This document shows positions 11,510-23,938 of a DNA stretch of 64,000 bases, one piece after another. The position numbers were made by a program, and so were the translations under genes. The notes under the pieces are model-generated. The model saw nothing but the letters and a program-made list of their open reading frames with translations, searched no databases and had not been told where the DNA came from. Position 1 is the stretch's first letter, and every line of letters starts with the position of its first letter. The DNA is from Fragilariopsis cylindrus CCMP1102 (Eukaryota > Bacillariophyta > Bacillariophyceae > Bacillariales > Bacillariaceae): contig FMBT01000338.1 of assembly GCA_900095095.1 (NCBI GenBank), positions 1 through 64,000 of the forward strand. The letters are read 5' to 3'.

Positions 11510-12436
11510 ATGACAACGTTATCATTATCCTCATCACTATTATTTCTTATTATTGTATTATTGTCATGCTTCATTAGCGGTGGTGTTGAAGCATTTGCTG
11601 CCGCTAATAATAATAATAAAAAGAAGGGAGGAAATAATAATACTAACAAATTAAAAAAGAAAAAGACAACAGGAGGTAATAATAATAGCGGCGGCAGTAG
11701 TTCGTCGTTTGGTGGATTTGGTACACCACCAGAAACTTACAATGATGTGATCAATGGATTCAAAACACGTTTACCTAGCAATAACGAGGAGGGGGATGTA
11801 CCCTGTCCCTGTAATAGCGGCAACGGCAACGGCAATGACGACGACGACGACGGCGAACACAAAAAAATACCAAAAACATTTAATGAATGTTGTGGTCCAC
11901 TTATAGCATCTACCGCTGCTGCTACTTCTGCTGCTGCTTCTGCTCAAGATGAGAATGAGAGGACTACTCTCGGTTGTGTCACACCACGTCAGGTCTTACA
12001 ATCCAGATATGTAGCATTTTATTATCGAGATGTGAATCATATTATACAAACCACCAATCAGGTCTGTCGTGATTATCAAGAGAATAAAATAATATGGGCC
12101 AAAGAATTAGATCAGAATGGTATGTTTGATTCTTTTGAATTTGTTGATTTAACTATTCTCAAGGAAGAAATTATTGACAAACAACAAAATGACAATGAAG
12201 AAGCCTATATAGAATTTACGGTACGATTACGTGGACGTACGTATGAGGAATCGTCCTCACGGTCCATCAAACGTAGTACCGAACAATCCTCCTTATCCTC
12301 GATTGAAGGTGACGAAACTGTGGTTTCTGAAAAATCTAAATTTATGAAGGATGATAGTACCGGTATCTGGACCTATGCTGGTGGTGATGTTCGATCAAAT
12401 GTTCAAGGATTAGATGATATCACATTAAATGCATAA
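11510..12436 (+). CDS. Plastid-targeted YchJ-like (UPF0225 / SEC-C plus NTF2-like) protein
   Basis: 308 residues from the ATG at 11510. The N terminus is a signal peptide ending GGVEAFAA, an A-F cleavage motif of secondary-plastid presequences, followed by an Asn/Lys/Gly/Ser-rich transit-like stretch. The mature part has a SEC-C-like zinc-binding pattern, CPCNSG...ECCGPLI, as in bacterial YchJ. Next comes the NTF2-like half: PRQVLQSRYVAFYYRDVNHI, YIEFTVRLRGRTYEESS, EKSKFMKDDSTGIWTYAGGD. The two metal-ligand clusters are separated by a Gly/Asn/Asp insertion. YchJ function is not well defined. The plastid location is inferred from the presequence. Confidence 0.75.
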   Translation: MTTLSLSSSLLFLIIVLLSCFISGGVEAFAAANNNNKKKGGNNNTNKLKKKKTTGGNNNSGGSSSSFGGFGTPPETYNDVINGFKTRLPSNNEEGDVPCPCNSGNGNGNDDDDDGEHKKIPKTFNECCGPLIASTAAATSAAASAQDENERTTLGCVTPRQVLQSRYVAFYYRDVNHIIQTTNQVCRDYQENKIIWAKELDQNGMFDSFEFVDLTILKEEIIDKQQNDNEEAYIEFTVRLRGRTYEESSSRSIKRSTEQSSLSSIEGDETVVSEKSKFMKDDSTGIWTYAGGDVRSNVQGLDDITLNA

Positions 12437-14027
12437 ATAAATGTATAAAAAAATAGGAAAGGTTATCACCAGTATTATGATGTTTCTAATGATACAGTAG
12501 ATAGTTAGTCTAGTCCTACCTAATGCATAATGCCTAGACTGGTTGGTACCTGGTGCCTACCGTTGCATGCCCTTTGCCGACAATGTTGTTCTTGTTCCTA
12601 CATCGTGCTGTACTATTTTTGGAAAAGTATACACTTTATAACTATTGTAAGACACCTCCACTCCACGACTTTACAATACAATAGTAGAGATATATATCCG
12701 TACAGTCAGTACGTGTTATATTAAAGTTATGTACTATATGTCTATTTTTGGTTGGTCTGGACTGTTGTTTATTCCATTGAATGTTTGAATCGCATTGCAT
12801 TTGCATTTGCATTTGGCTGTCTGAATATCTGTGCCATCCCATGCAATAGGATTGTTCAGTACTGGTATTTCCAATATTAACACTTCCAGGTATTCTATCT
12901 ATTACAGAATTACAGAATTATTAACATACTAGTACACTTCAACTGATCAGGGGAAACTAGCACGTATACAGTACTAAGCATGTAACGTACGTACGTACGT
13001 ACACGACCTCTTTGTTTGTTTCGTTGTGCTTTACCTTTTTAACTATTGAGGCCTATCATTTTTGCGCGAAAACTCTATGCGATACTGTACTGCCTTGCCA
13101 TTCGAGCTTTACATCATGCTCAAAACGAAAGAGCATGCAAAGAAACCCGAGGAAGACGTAAATTATCCGGATTTTTTTCGTGCGTCGTTCTGCATTTCGG
13201 GAAATCATCAAAACTGCGCAGTTTGGTCCAAAGCTAACCAAAAAAGCTGTTTCTGTCAAGTTAATAGAATAATGGCTGATGTCAACCATGCACTCTCTTA
13301 AACGTCATTAATAATTTTGATATCAACACGTGAGTGGATATTCTTTGTTTACTTCTTAGGCGAGTCAGTCAGTCAGTTAGACAAATAGGGCCGGTCAGTA
13401 TTCGCACAAACTACTGTGACCTTTTTCGATAGTAATACAATATAATATATGTGCATGTTGGCTTTGCTGTATGTGTGATTCAAAAATTCTGGTGAAATTG
13501 GACCGTGCACGCGTTAGCAACGACGAAAATTATAAAGCCCTTTTGGCTAAGTTTGACTCGTGTGATAATTCTTTTGGCAACTCAGAATGATATCTTTGCA
13601 GTTCCATCGTCGGCGAAGCTTTACTGAAATCTTCTTTTGAGGTGACGTTGTGTGTAAGATTTTCTATCAGATGTGAGCGAAGATGTCCGAAGAAACTTTA
13701 CTCCATACCAGTACCGTACTACATACCGTATTACTTCTTTCACTTCACTCCCTCTTACTCACGACCAACTACGAAGAAGCAACCAGAATACATACAAAAG
13801 AAAAAGAAACTGATAGTAAATTGAGAGCACAAACCATCTATCATAAAAAAACGAAAGCAGATATTATTCTTTTTGCAATCTTCGTTTCTCTCTGTCTATC
13901 TCAACCTCTCTCTCTCTCTCTCTCTTGCTATTGTTTAGCTAGTTTGAATACCGTCCGTTCCTTCCTTCCATCCTTCTCTACTCTACTCAACTCAACTCTA
14001 CTCAACTCAACTCAACAAACACTCATC
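12437..14027. other. Intergenic
   Basis: No gene supported. Small items: GCATTT/ATTTGC runs near 12795-12815, an (ACGT)n run at about 12988-13004, a (CT)n tract at 13905-13925 and CTCAACT repeats at 13980-14015 just before the next ATG. A frame open from 13683 into the Cys-rich gene is most simply its 5' leader, because a canonical signal peptide begins only at 14028. Confidence 0.5.
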
Positions 14028-15551
14028 ATGTTGCTTTTCAAGATGCAGAACAGCGTGTTCGCTTTGGCAGTAGCAACGATGATGCTGATTGCCTCATCAT
14101 CTACCACTACTTCTGTTGTTTCTGCCATCGGAAACACCAGTGGTGGCGGCATTCGTGGTGCAACATCGAAAGATGCTGATCCAACACAAGTACAATTCAG
14201 CAACAACAACAACAATCAAGGTCATCAACGACGTCGTCATCTTCAAAAGAATGACAAGAATAATGCTGCTGTTACTGTTCCTGCTCCTGTTGTTGCTTCT
14301 CCTACGTCACCTCCTGCTCCTGTTGCACCACCAACACCAACTGGTGTGAACGAATGGACATCACGATGCAATTTTGAAACACGTCAATTGAACAATTGTG
14401 TTCCTTCTTCTGGTAATGCACAAGAAGGATGTAGGAATTGTTTATATGCAAGTACCTTTTCAAGTGGTAATGCTATTGCTGGATGTAGAAGTTTCTGTCA
14501 ATCAGCATGTGATGTTTTTGCTAATGCATTTTATAACTGTGGTGCAATGATTATTGCTCCAACATTAACACCTGTACCACCTGTTGTACCTGATAGTACA
14601 CCAACAGATCCACCTATTGCTCTTGTCGATCCTATCTCTCTATCGTTTACACAAACTGGTTGTCCAGCTACTGGAGTAAGTGGTCAGGATTGTACAGTAC
14701 CAAGTCCATTCTTATATCAAGAATGTTATTATGGTGGTAATATGAGATGTACATGCCGATCTGATGGTGGTGTATTTATGTGTAACCTAGATCCGTCTGG
14801 GTCTGTTCAAGCACCACTTACTCCTGTACCACCAGTCGTGCCAGCACCAGCCGATACGCCTATCATATCTACTGATCCCGCACCTCCTGTTTCGATGGAG
14901 ATGGGTGGTACCGGTTGTCCAGCCAGATTAAGTGATTTTGAAGATGGTTCATCTTGTGCTGGATTAGTTCCAGATGACAAGGCGTCAATTGGTTGTGGAT
15001 ATGAAGAAATTGTAGGATCACCACCGATTTCTAGTGAAGAGATCATATGTGAATGCGATAAAGCAAATCCATTATGGGCATGTAGATCACTAGGATTAAC
15101 ACCAATTGCAGCACCTAATGAATGTCCACCTCAAGATTCACCCCCAGCTAACGGTGATTCGTGTGCAGGATTATTGTAAGTTGCATACATTCCAACATTT
15201 CTTTTATTCCAACTGAACTGAACTGAACTGAACTGAACTGAACTGAATTGAATTGAATTGAATTGAATTATATACAAATGCCGTCCAATTGATCGTTCGT
15301 TTTATTCTATTTCTTTCCCACTTCTTCTCATGGATTTTCTTCTTCTGCTACTACTTCTTCTTCGTCTTTTTCTCGCGATACACAACAACAATAAACTAAT
15401 AATTGCAAACAAACGCACACAGAGTTACGGAAAATTCCGCACAAACATGTATGTTCTCACGAAGATTTTCTTCCAGTAGTGAATTTGAAACATTTAATTG
15501 TGAATGTTCCAATGCAGCCGGGTCTACTGTTGATCTGTAAGTTATTTCGAT

Positions 15552-15588
<37 letters not shown>

Positions 15589-16734
15589 ATTGACGTCGTC
15601 GTCGTCGTCGCCGTGCTGTATCATTCACTTACTTATCGACGCATTCATCCGGTTCTTTCACTTCATTCTTTCTTACATCCCTACCTCAAAAGCTGGTCAT
15701 GTGACGGTTCCTTCATGCCAGTTGTTGCACCATCTTTGATGCCAGCGGGTCAAATCCAACCATCAACTACGATTCCAGTTCCCGCTGCACCTACTGCACC
15801 TACTGCAACTACACCAACGGAGTGTGGTACATTCCCTGGAGATGGTACCACATGTGCAGGTGTATTACCCGTAGGATTATCAAGTGCGTCATGTAACTAT
15901 TCACAAACTATTACAACAGACGGGGTTCCTCTTGATGAAACTGCTACATGCGAATGTGATGCAGCGACTGAAGTTTGGAATTGTGTAGGATCTTTGACAC
16001 CAGCACCACCAAACGCAGTACCCGTTGTACCAACGATGATGCCTATCTTGTCTGGTGTTCCTGCACCAACGATGATGCCTATCTTGTCTGGTGTTCCTGT
16101 ACCTACTGAGACTACACCTCCTGCACCAGCGGATGGTTCAATTGCAATTCCGGATTCAGTTGATTTTTCTAGTGGTAGTGCCATTTGTCCAGCCAAAATT
16201 ACTAATTGTGAACCATGTGCAGAATTTTTCCCAAATGCTATCGAAGGTTCATGTACACAATATACACAAATCACTTATGAGGGTGTTGTGACACCATTTC
16301 AAATCCAATGTAGATGTCCAGAACAAGAAATTGATACTCCAACATGGAGTTGTCGTTTCATTGGTGGTACTGAAAGTACGTATAGGATATTTTTTTAATT
16401 GTTGATACTTGTCGTCATGGTTGCAAATATTTAAAAACTAATCCTGCCCTCTCGATCTCCATCTATATCTCTTTCTGTCTTATGATTATTACCAGATTCG
16501 ATTACTATTCCTGCTAGTCCAATTTGCGCTCCAGAGAATTATATTCCTTCAGAGGATTTTCCAGATGATTTTACTGATCCAGAGGGTCCAGATGATTTTA
16601 ATGATCCAGAGGGTCCAGAGGATTTTATTGATCCAGTGGGTCCAGTGGAATCAGAGGATTTTACTGATCCTGAAGAGGATGTTCCAGATCCTGAACTGGA
16701 ATTTATTAATCCTGAATTGGATTTTTCTCCTTAA
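14028..16734 (+). CDS. Secreted modular Cys-rich protein with Pro-rich linkers and acidic tail
   Basis: Four exons, 14028-15175, 15477-15536, 15693-16375 and 16496-16734, with donors GTAAGT or GTACGT and CAG/AAG acceptors. They splice in frame to about 709 residues. A signal peptide (LALAVATMMLIASS-like core, ending VVSA) is followed by a short pro-like stretch (RRRHLQK), a Pro/Val/Ala linker, and a Cys module (CNFETRQLNNC...CRNC...CRSFCQSAC). Several modules of one plan follow: DG(T/S)(T/S)CAG, then C(E/R)C(D/P), then W(A/N/S)C(R/V), joined by 'LTPVPPVVP'-type linkers. The 60-nt exon and the start of the next rebuild such a module (FNCECSN ... LWSCDG). The last exon is an Asp/Glu/Pro/Phe tail of 'DPEGP' repeats. 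No enzyme signature was seen. A wall or extracellular-matrix role is inferred. Confidence 0.75.
15205..15270. repeat. Pentanucleotide microsatellite in an intron
   Basis: A run of (ACTGA)n passes into (ATTGA)n inside intron 1 of the Cys-rich gene. A (TG)n tract at about 15558-15587 sits in the next intron. Both are simple repeats outside the coding exons. Confidence 0.85.
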
Positions 16735-17750
16735 GAACAACAATAACTTAAATGTTAAAGTGTTTCGAAAAATAAAAACGAATGAACGAACGAACGAACA
16801 ATATGTTTATACAGTATTATAATATTGTGTTGATGTTGAATGTAATGTGTGAAGAAATATAAGATTAATTGCTGCTGGTGCACAATAGGTATTGATTAGG
16901 AAACAACTTAAACGGATTAACGTGCACGAAAGCAGGCAGCAATAATATAGTAATAAAAATGATATAGCAAATATTTTAATGTAATTGTACTACTTCTTTT
17001 ATTTTTAATTTTAATGTATATTCTATTCTACGCACGAATTACAATAAATGCGTCCCAGCATCTTCATTGCACTTACTTTGTATTCCAGTTAATCCTAGAA
17101 TCTTCTTTAAATGCATTTTATCGGGAAAAAGAGCACAGCGCCGTTTCGTTTGGTTCAAAATCTGCAATTGGCTAGGATATTGTGTGCTGATTCGAGATTC
17201 CTCAGAAAAGACAAAATATCAGATAAATGGATTCAGATTCAAATGATCCAAGTAAAAGATAACATCGGGCACGCTATACCTGATATAACAAATAGAAAGA
17301 ACAAGAACAAAACCACAAAGAATAGCAGGTCGTATAAATAGCCATCAAGAAACAACAGCAAAACCAACAATGCGAGAATACAAGAAAATTCGAAGAAAGT
17401 ACAAGCAACGGCAAAAAAGAAAAATACAATTTAATAACGACGGCAATGGTAACAATGCCACTTGTAAAAGCAATCATTCATGATGCTCCAGATGGAAGTA
17501 TTTTTACTACATCAGAAGCGGCTACTTGTTATAACAAAATAAATGGAGATGATGAATTCATATTTACTTTCACCGACTATCACCACGATGATTTGATGAA
17601 CGAACCAGGAGAATCGTTGGTAAACCCCGCGCGCGCAAAATAAAAATAAAAAAATATTATATTGTACTAGTACTGTAGAATGTATTGGCAACTGAAATTT
17701 CGTTTATTTTCATTTTATTTTCCGTCGTCCTATTTACTTATTTTTTTCTC
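16735..17750. other. Intergenic between convergent genes
   Basis: Likely 3' UTR and spacer. A 65-codon frame at 17446-17643 (starting MVTMPLVKAIIHDAPDG) begins with an ATG and has non-repetitive composition, but I recognise nothing in it and do not call it a gene. (GAAC)n near 16785-16800. Confidence 0.4.
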
Positions 17751-20700
17751 CTATCGTCTTGAATAGTGACGACGATTGTACGTTCCTTTTGTTAAACCCA
17801 TTGCCATAACCAAACAACCTGCACCTAAAAGCAATGTACCTGTTGCAATTGTTAGGTAAAAGTATTTGTGACTAATATCTCGAACGGCCTTTTTATTGCT
17901 CTCGTCGTCATCCTTGTCACCATCACCATCATCGACGTCATGGTCTTTCTCCTCCTCCTTATTTTCGCTGACGGTGTTGTGCGTGTTGTCTGCTGTAAAC
18001 AAATCAGTCAAGGATCTCTTGTCGTCTTCATTTTTTATCTGTTTACCAGTTGATTTGTTTGCACTTCGCATTGTAGCAGCAGACTCAATTGAAAACCGTG
18101 AATCAAGTTCCCTTTTATTCACAGTAGTTTGTTCTTGTTCTGCCGATGGTGCATTGTTTGTTCTACTCCCGACCTTTGCGTCATCTTTTTTCGTATCGGT
18201 GCTAGTCGTAGAAGTAGTGTTGTCAACGACAGTAGTCGAGGTTTTACACTCATCGCTATTGGGTGCTGGTGTTTTCTTTTTCGACTTCATCGCCGTCATC
18301 ATCTCTGCCGCTGTAGAAGTCGATGCTACGTCGTAACGATCGTCGCCTTCGCCTCCCTCGTTAATAACGGTACTGAAGAAGTCTTCTACGTCAGCGCAAG
18401 TTAAGCCATCGCGTCCGACAGATACTAGAGGTTCCGTACCAAGACGAGTCAAATCTGCTCCTTTCGTCGATTGAGCTTGATGAATCGGTGTTCCCGTTGC
18501 ACCAGCGGAGAAAAGGATTTCAACTCGGAATCGTCTTGTATCACTGATTTTCCGACCGGTATCTTCGAAGAGACGGATAACGAAATGAGTTAGGTAACAT
18601 ACCTCCTTCGATTCGTTCAAAAGTTCCATTCCACTGGGCGATAAGACAGGGGAGGTGAAACTATCGCCGTATTTACAAGAATCACCTTCCGCAGCGAATC
18701 TCAAGACGTTGATTAATGTATGCAAGTGTGACTCCGACGTAAAGTACAACCTCGTTCGAATACGACGTCCCATTGTGTTGATTGGGAGATCGGCACTATA
18801 ATCCATATTGATCATGTACCTCATATCTGTTTTGTTGTCAGTCCGAGCGATGTGTAGATCATAACGAATCTTGTCTAATAGCGAAGAGCATACCTTTATA
18901 CCCACAATTCGTTTCTGAGCAATCGTCGTTCCATATTCTTGTGGCACCACAGTATCCGCCATATCTTTCGCATTCGAATATAATTTATGCAATGTTGCAG
19001 TTAAACCAAGATGAGGGTTATGAAGTACATCGAATCGGACGTTATCAAGGACGTCAGGAATGCGTGTTAAATCGAATGTGTCGGTTTCTTTATCGTACAA
19101 TCTTTTGTGTATAAATCGCCAACGTTCCGTGAGTTCTAGCAAGGTTTCCCCTTTATAGAGTTTCACGCCGCTCAATGCGGCATCATTGCCCCCGTCCTCT
19201 TCGCTGTCGCCCTTTGGGATTCCGCCGGGTTCGACGGCTGCCTTTTCATCACTACTTCCGCACCCCATCAACATCACTTCCAACTCTTCGATCAAAGTTC
19301 CCATCGTCTCGTAGATCATTTGTAATGTTTTACGAGGATTACCGATTTTCGCCAATGCATCCCGTAAGGACGTAACCTGGGGTGGTCCAACCAATCTGAA
19401 TCGGTCTTCCTCGGTCATTGCCCTCCAGTCGATATCCTGTTGAAGATTCTTGGAAAGTTTCTCCTTGCATTCGTCCAATTCTAATTTAACATCCTTATCA
19501 CCGGATGGGTCCAGCATATGCATGCTGCCTTTTTCTTTGTGAACGAGCGAAACTAAAATCGGTGGTATTTCTCCTTCCAATTCCAACAATCCTTTTGCAA
19601 AGGCGGCAGCTGTTTTCATTACTCTTCCCTCGTCGCTCGTCTTGATTTTTAGATCGTGACGGAACGTAGAATGTAGTCGCAAAATACCTCCGCCACTGCA
19701 CGCAAGACCGAACAGCGATTAACGCGATAAGGATGACGAGACAAGATACAGTAATATAAGCATAGAGATCGTGATGGCACTTAGAAAAATTAAGACAACA
19801 ACACATTGCATAATCTATCTTCCAAGTCATTTAGTACATAAACTTACGGTGCATCTGGATAAATTTCTTGTCGGAATTGTTTACCAAGTTTTATTGCTTG
19901 GTTTTCACCCAACTTAGTGAGGTCCCCACCCCATTTAAGAATTAATTGAACTAAGGACAATACAGTGTGATAGGTAAGGAAGGGAGCCCAAATAAAAGTA
20001 GAAAAAAGGTAAAAATTGGAACGAGACAGGAAGGGGAGATCCAATACATTATTTGTTTCGTGCTGCTGTATTGCGAATGAATGTCCTGACTTACCTTCTT
20101 TACAACGTAATTTCTCACCCGTATCTGGATCAGTATCAAACTTTCTTGGTTTGATTTGTAATTTACGTGTCAAGCCACTAATTTTCCAACGTTCTAATAT
20201 ATCACGCTTTAAAAGAAGAAAAGAAAAAAACGATAGGTGCAATAGGAACAGTTGATTCCAATTTTAAAGTGAGTGAAGAAGTGTATGTGCGTTGTGCGGA
20301 CTGAATAAACGAAAATGTATATAGATATCTTACCATATGCTTGAACTTCCACAACAGCTTATTGTTTTCGCTCGTATCGTCATCATCTTTGCCATCTGCT
20401 GATGATGACGTTGCTGATTCTGATTTTGATGACAAGGATGAGAATGTAGCTTTAGCTTCATATTTTTCAATAATTTTACGTACGGCAGCTAAAAAATCCA
20501 CCATCGGACCCTTCGCTTTGACTTTTAAATCTTTTGTACTATTCTCCATTTTATCGACACTATTATCAATGAAGTATTGTAAGATAATTGGCTCTTTTGT
20601 ATTCATTTTTAATTTTTCTTTCGGTGTACGATCACCATGTCGGACAACAGCAATTACACATCGTAATTCTTCTTGATGCATATTTAATGATGCACGAGGA

Positions 20701-23357
20701 GTATTATTTTTGTTTGGACCACCGCATGATCGTCTTACGTTACGTGATAATAGATTCGATTCAGACGTGTCTCTACTAACAGGTAATGATGCTGGTTCCG
20801 ATATTAATTCTCTTGGTATCTCTCGTACAGGTACAGCGCCGTCTTCAAGCAATGTTGGATCATCCATCTGAGATAATACACCAGTCGATAATTGTCCCAA
20901 ACTACGAGTATCGGCACCATCCCCGACTGTACCAGTATCAGATTCGTTACCATTAGAATGATTACTAGTTCCACCACCTTGACGTAACATTCTTGCAACA
21001 TGATGTAATGGATTCAAAGACGAAACAGAATGTTCTGTTAAATCAACATTATCAACTTCCGTTAATAATGGATCTAATGTCGAAAATCCAAGTAATTGAC
21101 CTGGTTTCATTACAGCAAGCATATGCTCGGTTAAGATCTGTGCACAATCATCATAGTATTTCCTGTGTACAATTGTATACATCATAATGTAAAATGAATC
21201 GTACAAGATGAAACAAGATCAAGAAATAGGAGGGAAATGGTTTTAGAAGGGTGGGGAGGGAATGAATCATAATTCATGGCTGTGGGCGACGATTCAGTTT
21301 TATTACATCCATCCATCCATCCATATCCATCAATCCATCCTCGAAATGACAGAAAATAGAATATAAACTTTAAGATATGAACAAACGAACGTAACGTACC
21401 TACTATTTTTAACAAATGAAAAACCATTCACGTCACAACAATATGATACAACCGAATGTCCCTCTTGTACTCTTAATAAATCAAATCCACATACGAATTG
21501 TTTAAATTGTACAACAATACGTCTTGCAATTTCTTTTTCACTTCTTGTCAATATAACAGGAAATCGTAATTCTTTCCCATCTGCATTCCTTTGTACTTTA
21601 CCATCCACTGTGGGACTTTTCCTTGCTTCGGCATGTCCATAATCAGGACCAACTGTATACATTTTCACATCCGTTCCTTGTGTTTCCACAAATTCTTCAT
21701 ATACATAGGACCCATCTCTACGTATTTCAGATATATCTGGATAAAATTCACTCGATCGATTACCAATTTTACGAAATAATTTTTTACACCCCCCACCAGC
21801 AGATGTTGGATAATAGATAGCAATATTATGATCATCGGCATCTATCGGTTTTTCAACGAATGGTTTATGGATTGATACACCATTTATTTCTATATGATCA
21901 TCATATTCTTCCACATGTGCTGAATTTGAAATTGAATTATTATGATTTGAATTTGAATTTGAATTTAATGATCCTTTACTATTATTGCCTTGTTTGGATT
22001 GTGACTGTGATGATGATGATTCACATTCACCTTTACCATCCTTCTTCTTATCCTTTTTGTTTCCATCACCACCACCACCATCTTGACCACTACCACCACC
22101 ACCACTTTTACTATTACTGTTACTATTATTACTACAATTTTTACCCTTTTTATTAAAACACATATTACCATCCCCACTACCAGTTGATTTATAATTATCT
22201 AAACTTAAAAATACATGTCGTGGTACATCAATTCCGGATGCTTCTAACATATCATATACCTTCCGTCGATCTTGTAATTTAGATTGCATATTTAAATCAT
22301 TTAATAAATAAACATTCCGTAATTTCACATATTCTTTTGCTTTCGTTAATGGATAACCTTTACTATAAAAGGCAATTAAGACATCAATATTGGAGGGCCA
22401 ATCATCGATGGGATGATTTAAGATCAAATCATCACCAAAAAATACGACACGAAATAATGTTTCATCTAATCTGGATAAAATTTCTGCCATTGGTTTGGAT
22501 CGTGCTTTTTTATCCATAGCACAGATACCTAATTGTATCCGTCCATCAATATGGTGTTCTCCTCCTTCTACTGAACCACCTGCAGTACCTAAACCTGCAC
22601 CTAATGAATCAGCATAATCAATTGCTGCTGGAATAAATGGATTAGATTCTTTTTTTGGTTTCTTATCTTTTTTAAAGGAACTTCTTTTCACAGCAACACT
22701 ACTACTCCCACCTAATGTACTAACAGTACCACTAGATGATGCATCTGATTTCAGTGTAGTAGTAGGGGTCATCATGGCGGTTGTGTCAGCATTCTCGGTC
22801 TCAACAGGCGTCTCAATAGGTGGTGGTGGTAAACTAGGAAGGAATGATTTGTTAGTTGTAGGTGAAAAAACAACACTTTTGACTGGCACATCCGAAACAA
22901 CAAAACAACCAGAAACATCGAGTTCTTCTTCTTCTTCTTCTTTGAGTTGTTGATTTTGATTTTGAGATGATGGTAGTGGCGATGGTGTAGCAGCAGCAGT
23001 ACTATCAGGAATAGCTGCAGTAGCAGTAAAAGTACCTGATTGAGATATAGACACAGACACAGGAACAGGAACATCAGGAATATCATCAGCGGGTATAACA
23101 CAAACAATCTCTTTAATTGTATCACCCACATCCGCATCCGCATCAACATCCGCACCCACATCCGCATGAACATCAACATCATCGTTGCCCTGCTGCTGCT
23201 GAGTATACGCATCAATATCAATATCAATATCAGCAGCAGCAGCAGCAGCATCAGCAGCATCAGTATACGTAGACGGCATTATTGATCTTTTTTCTACGCG
23301 GTCTTCGGATTCGAATTTATCGGATTCTTTGGATTTAGATTTGGATTCAGTCGTCAT
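17751..23357 (-). CDS. Diphosphoinositol pentakisphosphate kinase, PPIP5K/VIP1 family
   Basis: Five exons on the minus strand: 23357-21400, 21162-20334, 20206-20095, 19950-19848 and 19686-17751; introns start GTACGT, GTAAGA or GTAAGT and end AG. They join to 1645 residues. The ATG is the complement of 23355-23357. After about 270 low-complexity residues comes the ATP-grasp kinase domain ([67 protein letters not shown]). It is followed by the histidine-acid-phosphatase domain ([46 protein letters not shown]). The family makes and removes 1-position pyrophosphates on InsP6/InsP7. Unusual points: a roughly 85-residue Asn/Ser/Gly insertion inside the kinase (about residues 390-477) and a hydrophobic C-terminal segment (about 1608-1632), which suggests membrane anchoring. 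Confidence 0.93.
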
Positions 23358-23938
23358 AATTGAATTGAAATTGAATTGAAAAACTGGTTTTGAATCTTGA
23401 TGTGATGTTTTGAGTCCGCTTTTTTTAATAATGAAGTCTTTCACTTTCTCTTTCTCTCTCTCCTCCCTCTCTCTTCTAGAATGAATTGAATTGAATTAAA
23501 TCGAATCGAATCAAATCAAATCTCTTTCGCTCCTATATGCAACGAGTAGGCAGTAGACAGTAAGGCTTCTTCTTCTTTCGTTTCAGACTGTACTGTATAC
23601 CTTCTCTTCCTTTTTCCTTTTCCTTTTTTCTATTCTGCTTGTGATTACTCTATGATAATTATTCTACTACCGGTAGTACTTTTGCTTGCTTGTTTGAGTG
23701 AGTGAGTACGTTAGTGATTCGCTAACGAATCAAGGATCGGGCTGCTCTCTTTGATTGGAATCAATCGAATCTAGATGGTGATGCTGGAATGAAACAAGTG
23801 CTCGCTCCCATGATGTCGTCGCTAACACTGCTCCTCCACAGATTCATTGTTTGATATTTTCATTCTTAGCTAACTCCTTACCGTTAAGTACGTACAGCAT
23901 GCCCAAATTTGCCAATATAAAAAACTAAATCATGCCCA
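23358..23938. promoter_or_regulatory. Upstream region of the PPIP5K gene
   Basis: Contains (CT)n at about 23445-23475 and AATTGAATCGAATC-type pentamer runs at 23480-23520, then ordinary sequence. The PPIP5K frame stays open from 23357 back to a GTG at 23444 but without an ATG. A promoter role is inferred from position. Confidence 0.3.

Noticed and set aside
13683-14027. 115-residue N-terminal extension of the Cys-rich protein
   Set aside because: Leader-like CT-rich composition, and a clear signal peptide begins at 14028.
23358-23444. PPIP5K start at 23444
   Set aside because: That codon is GTG; the first in-frame ATG is the complement of 23355-23357.
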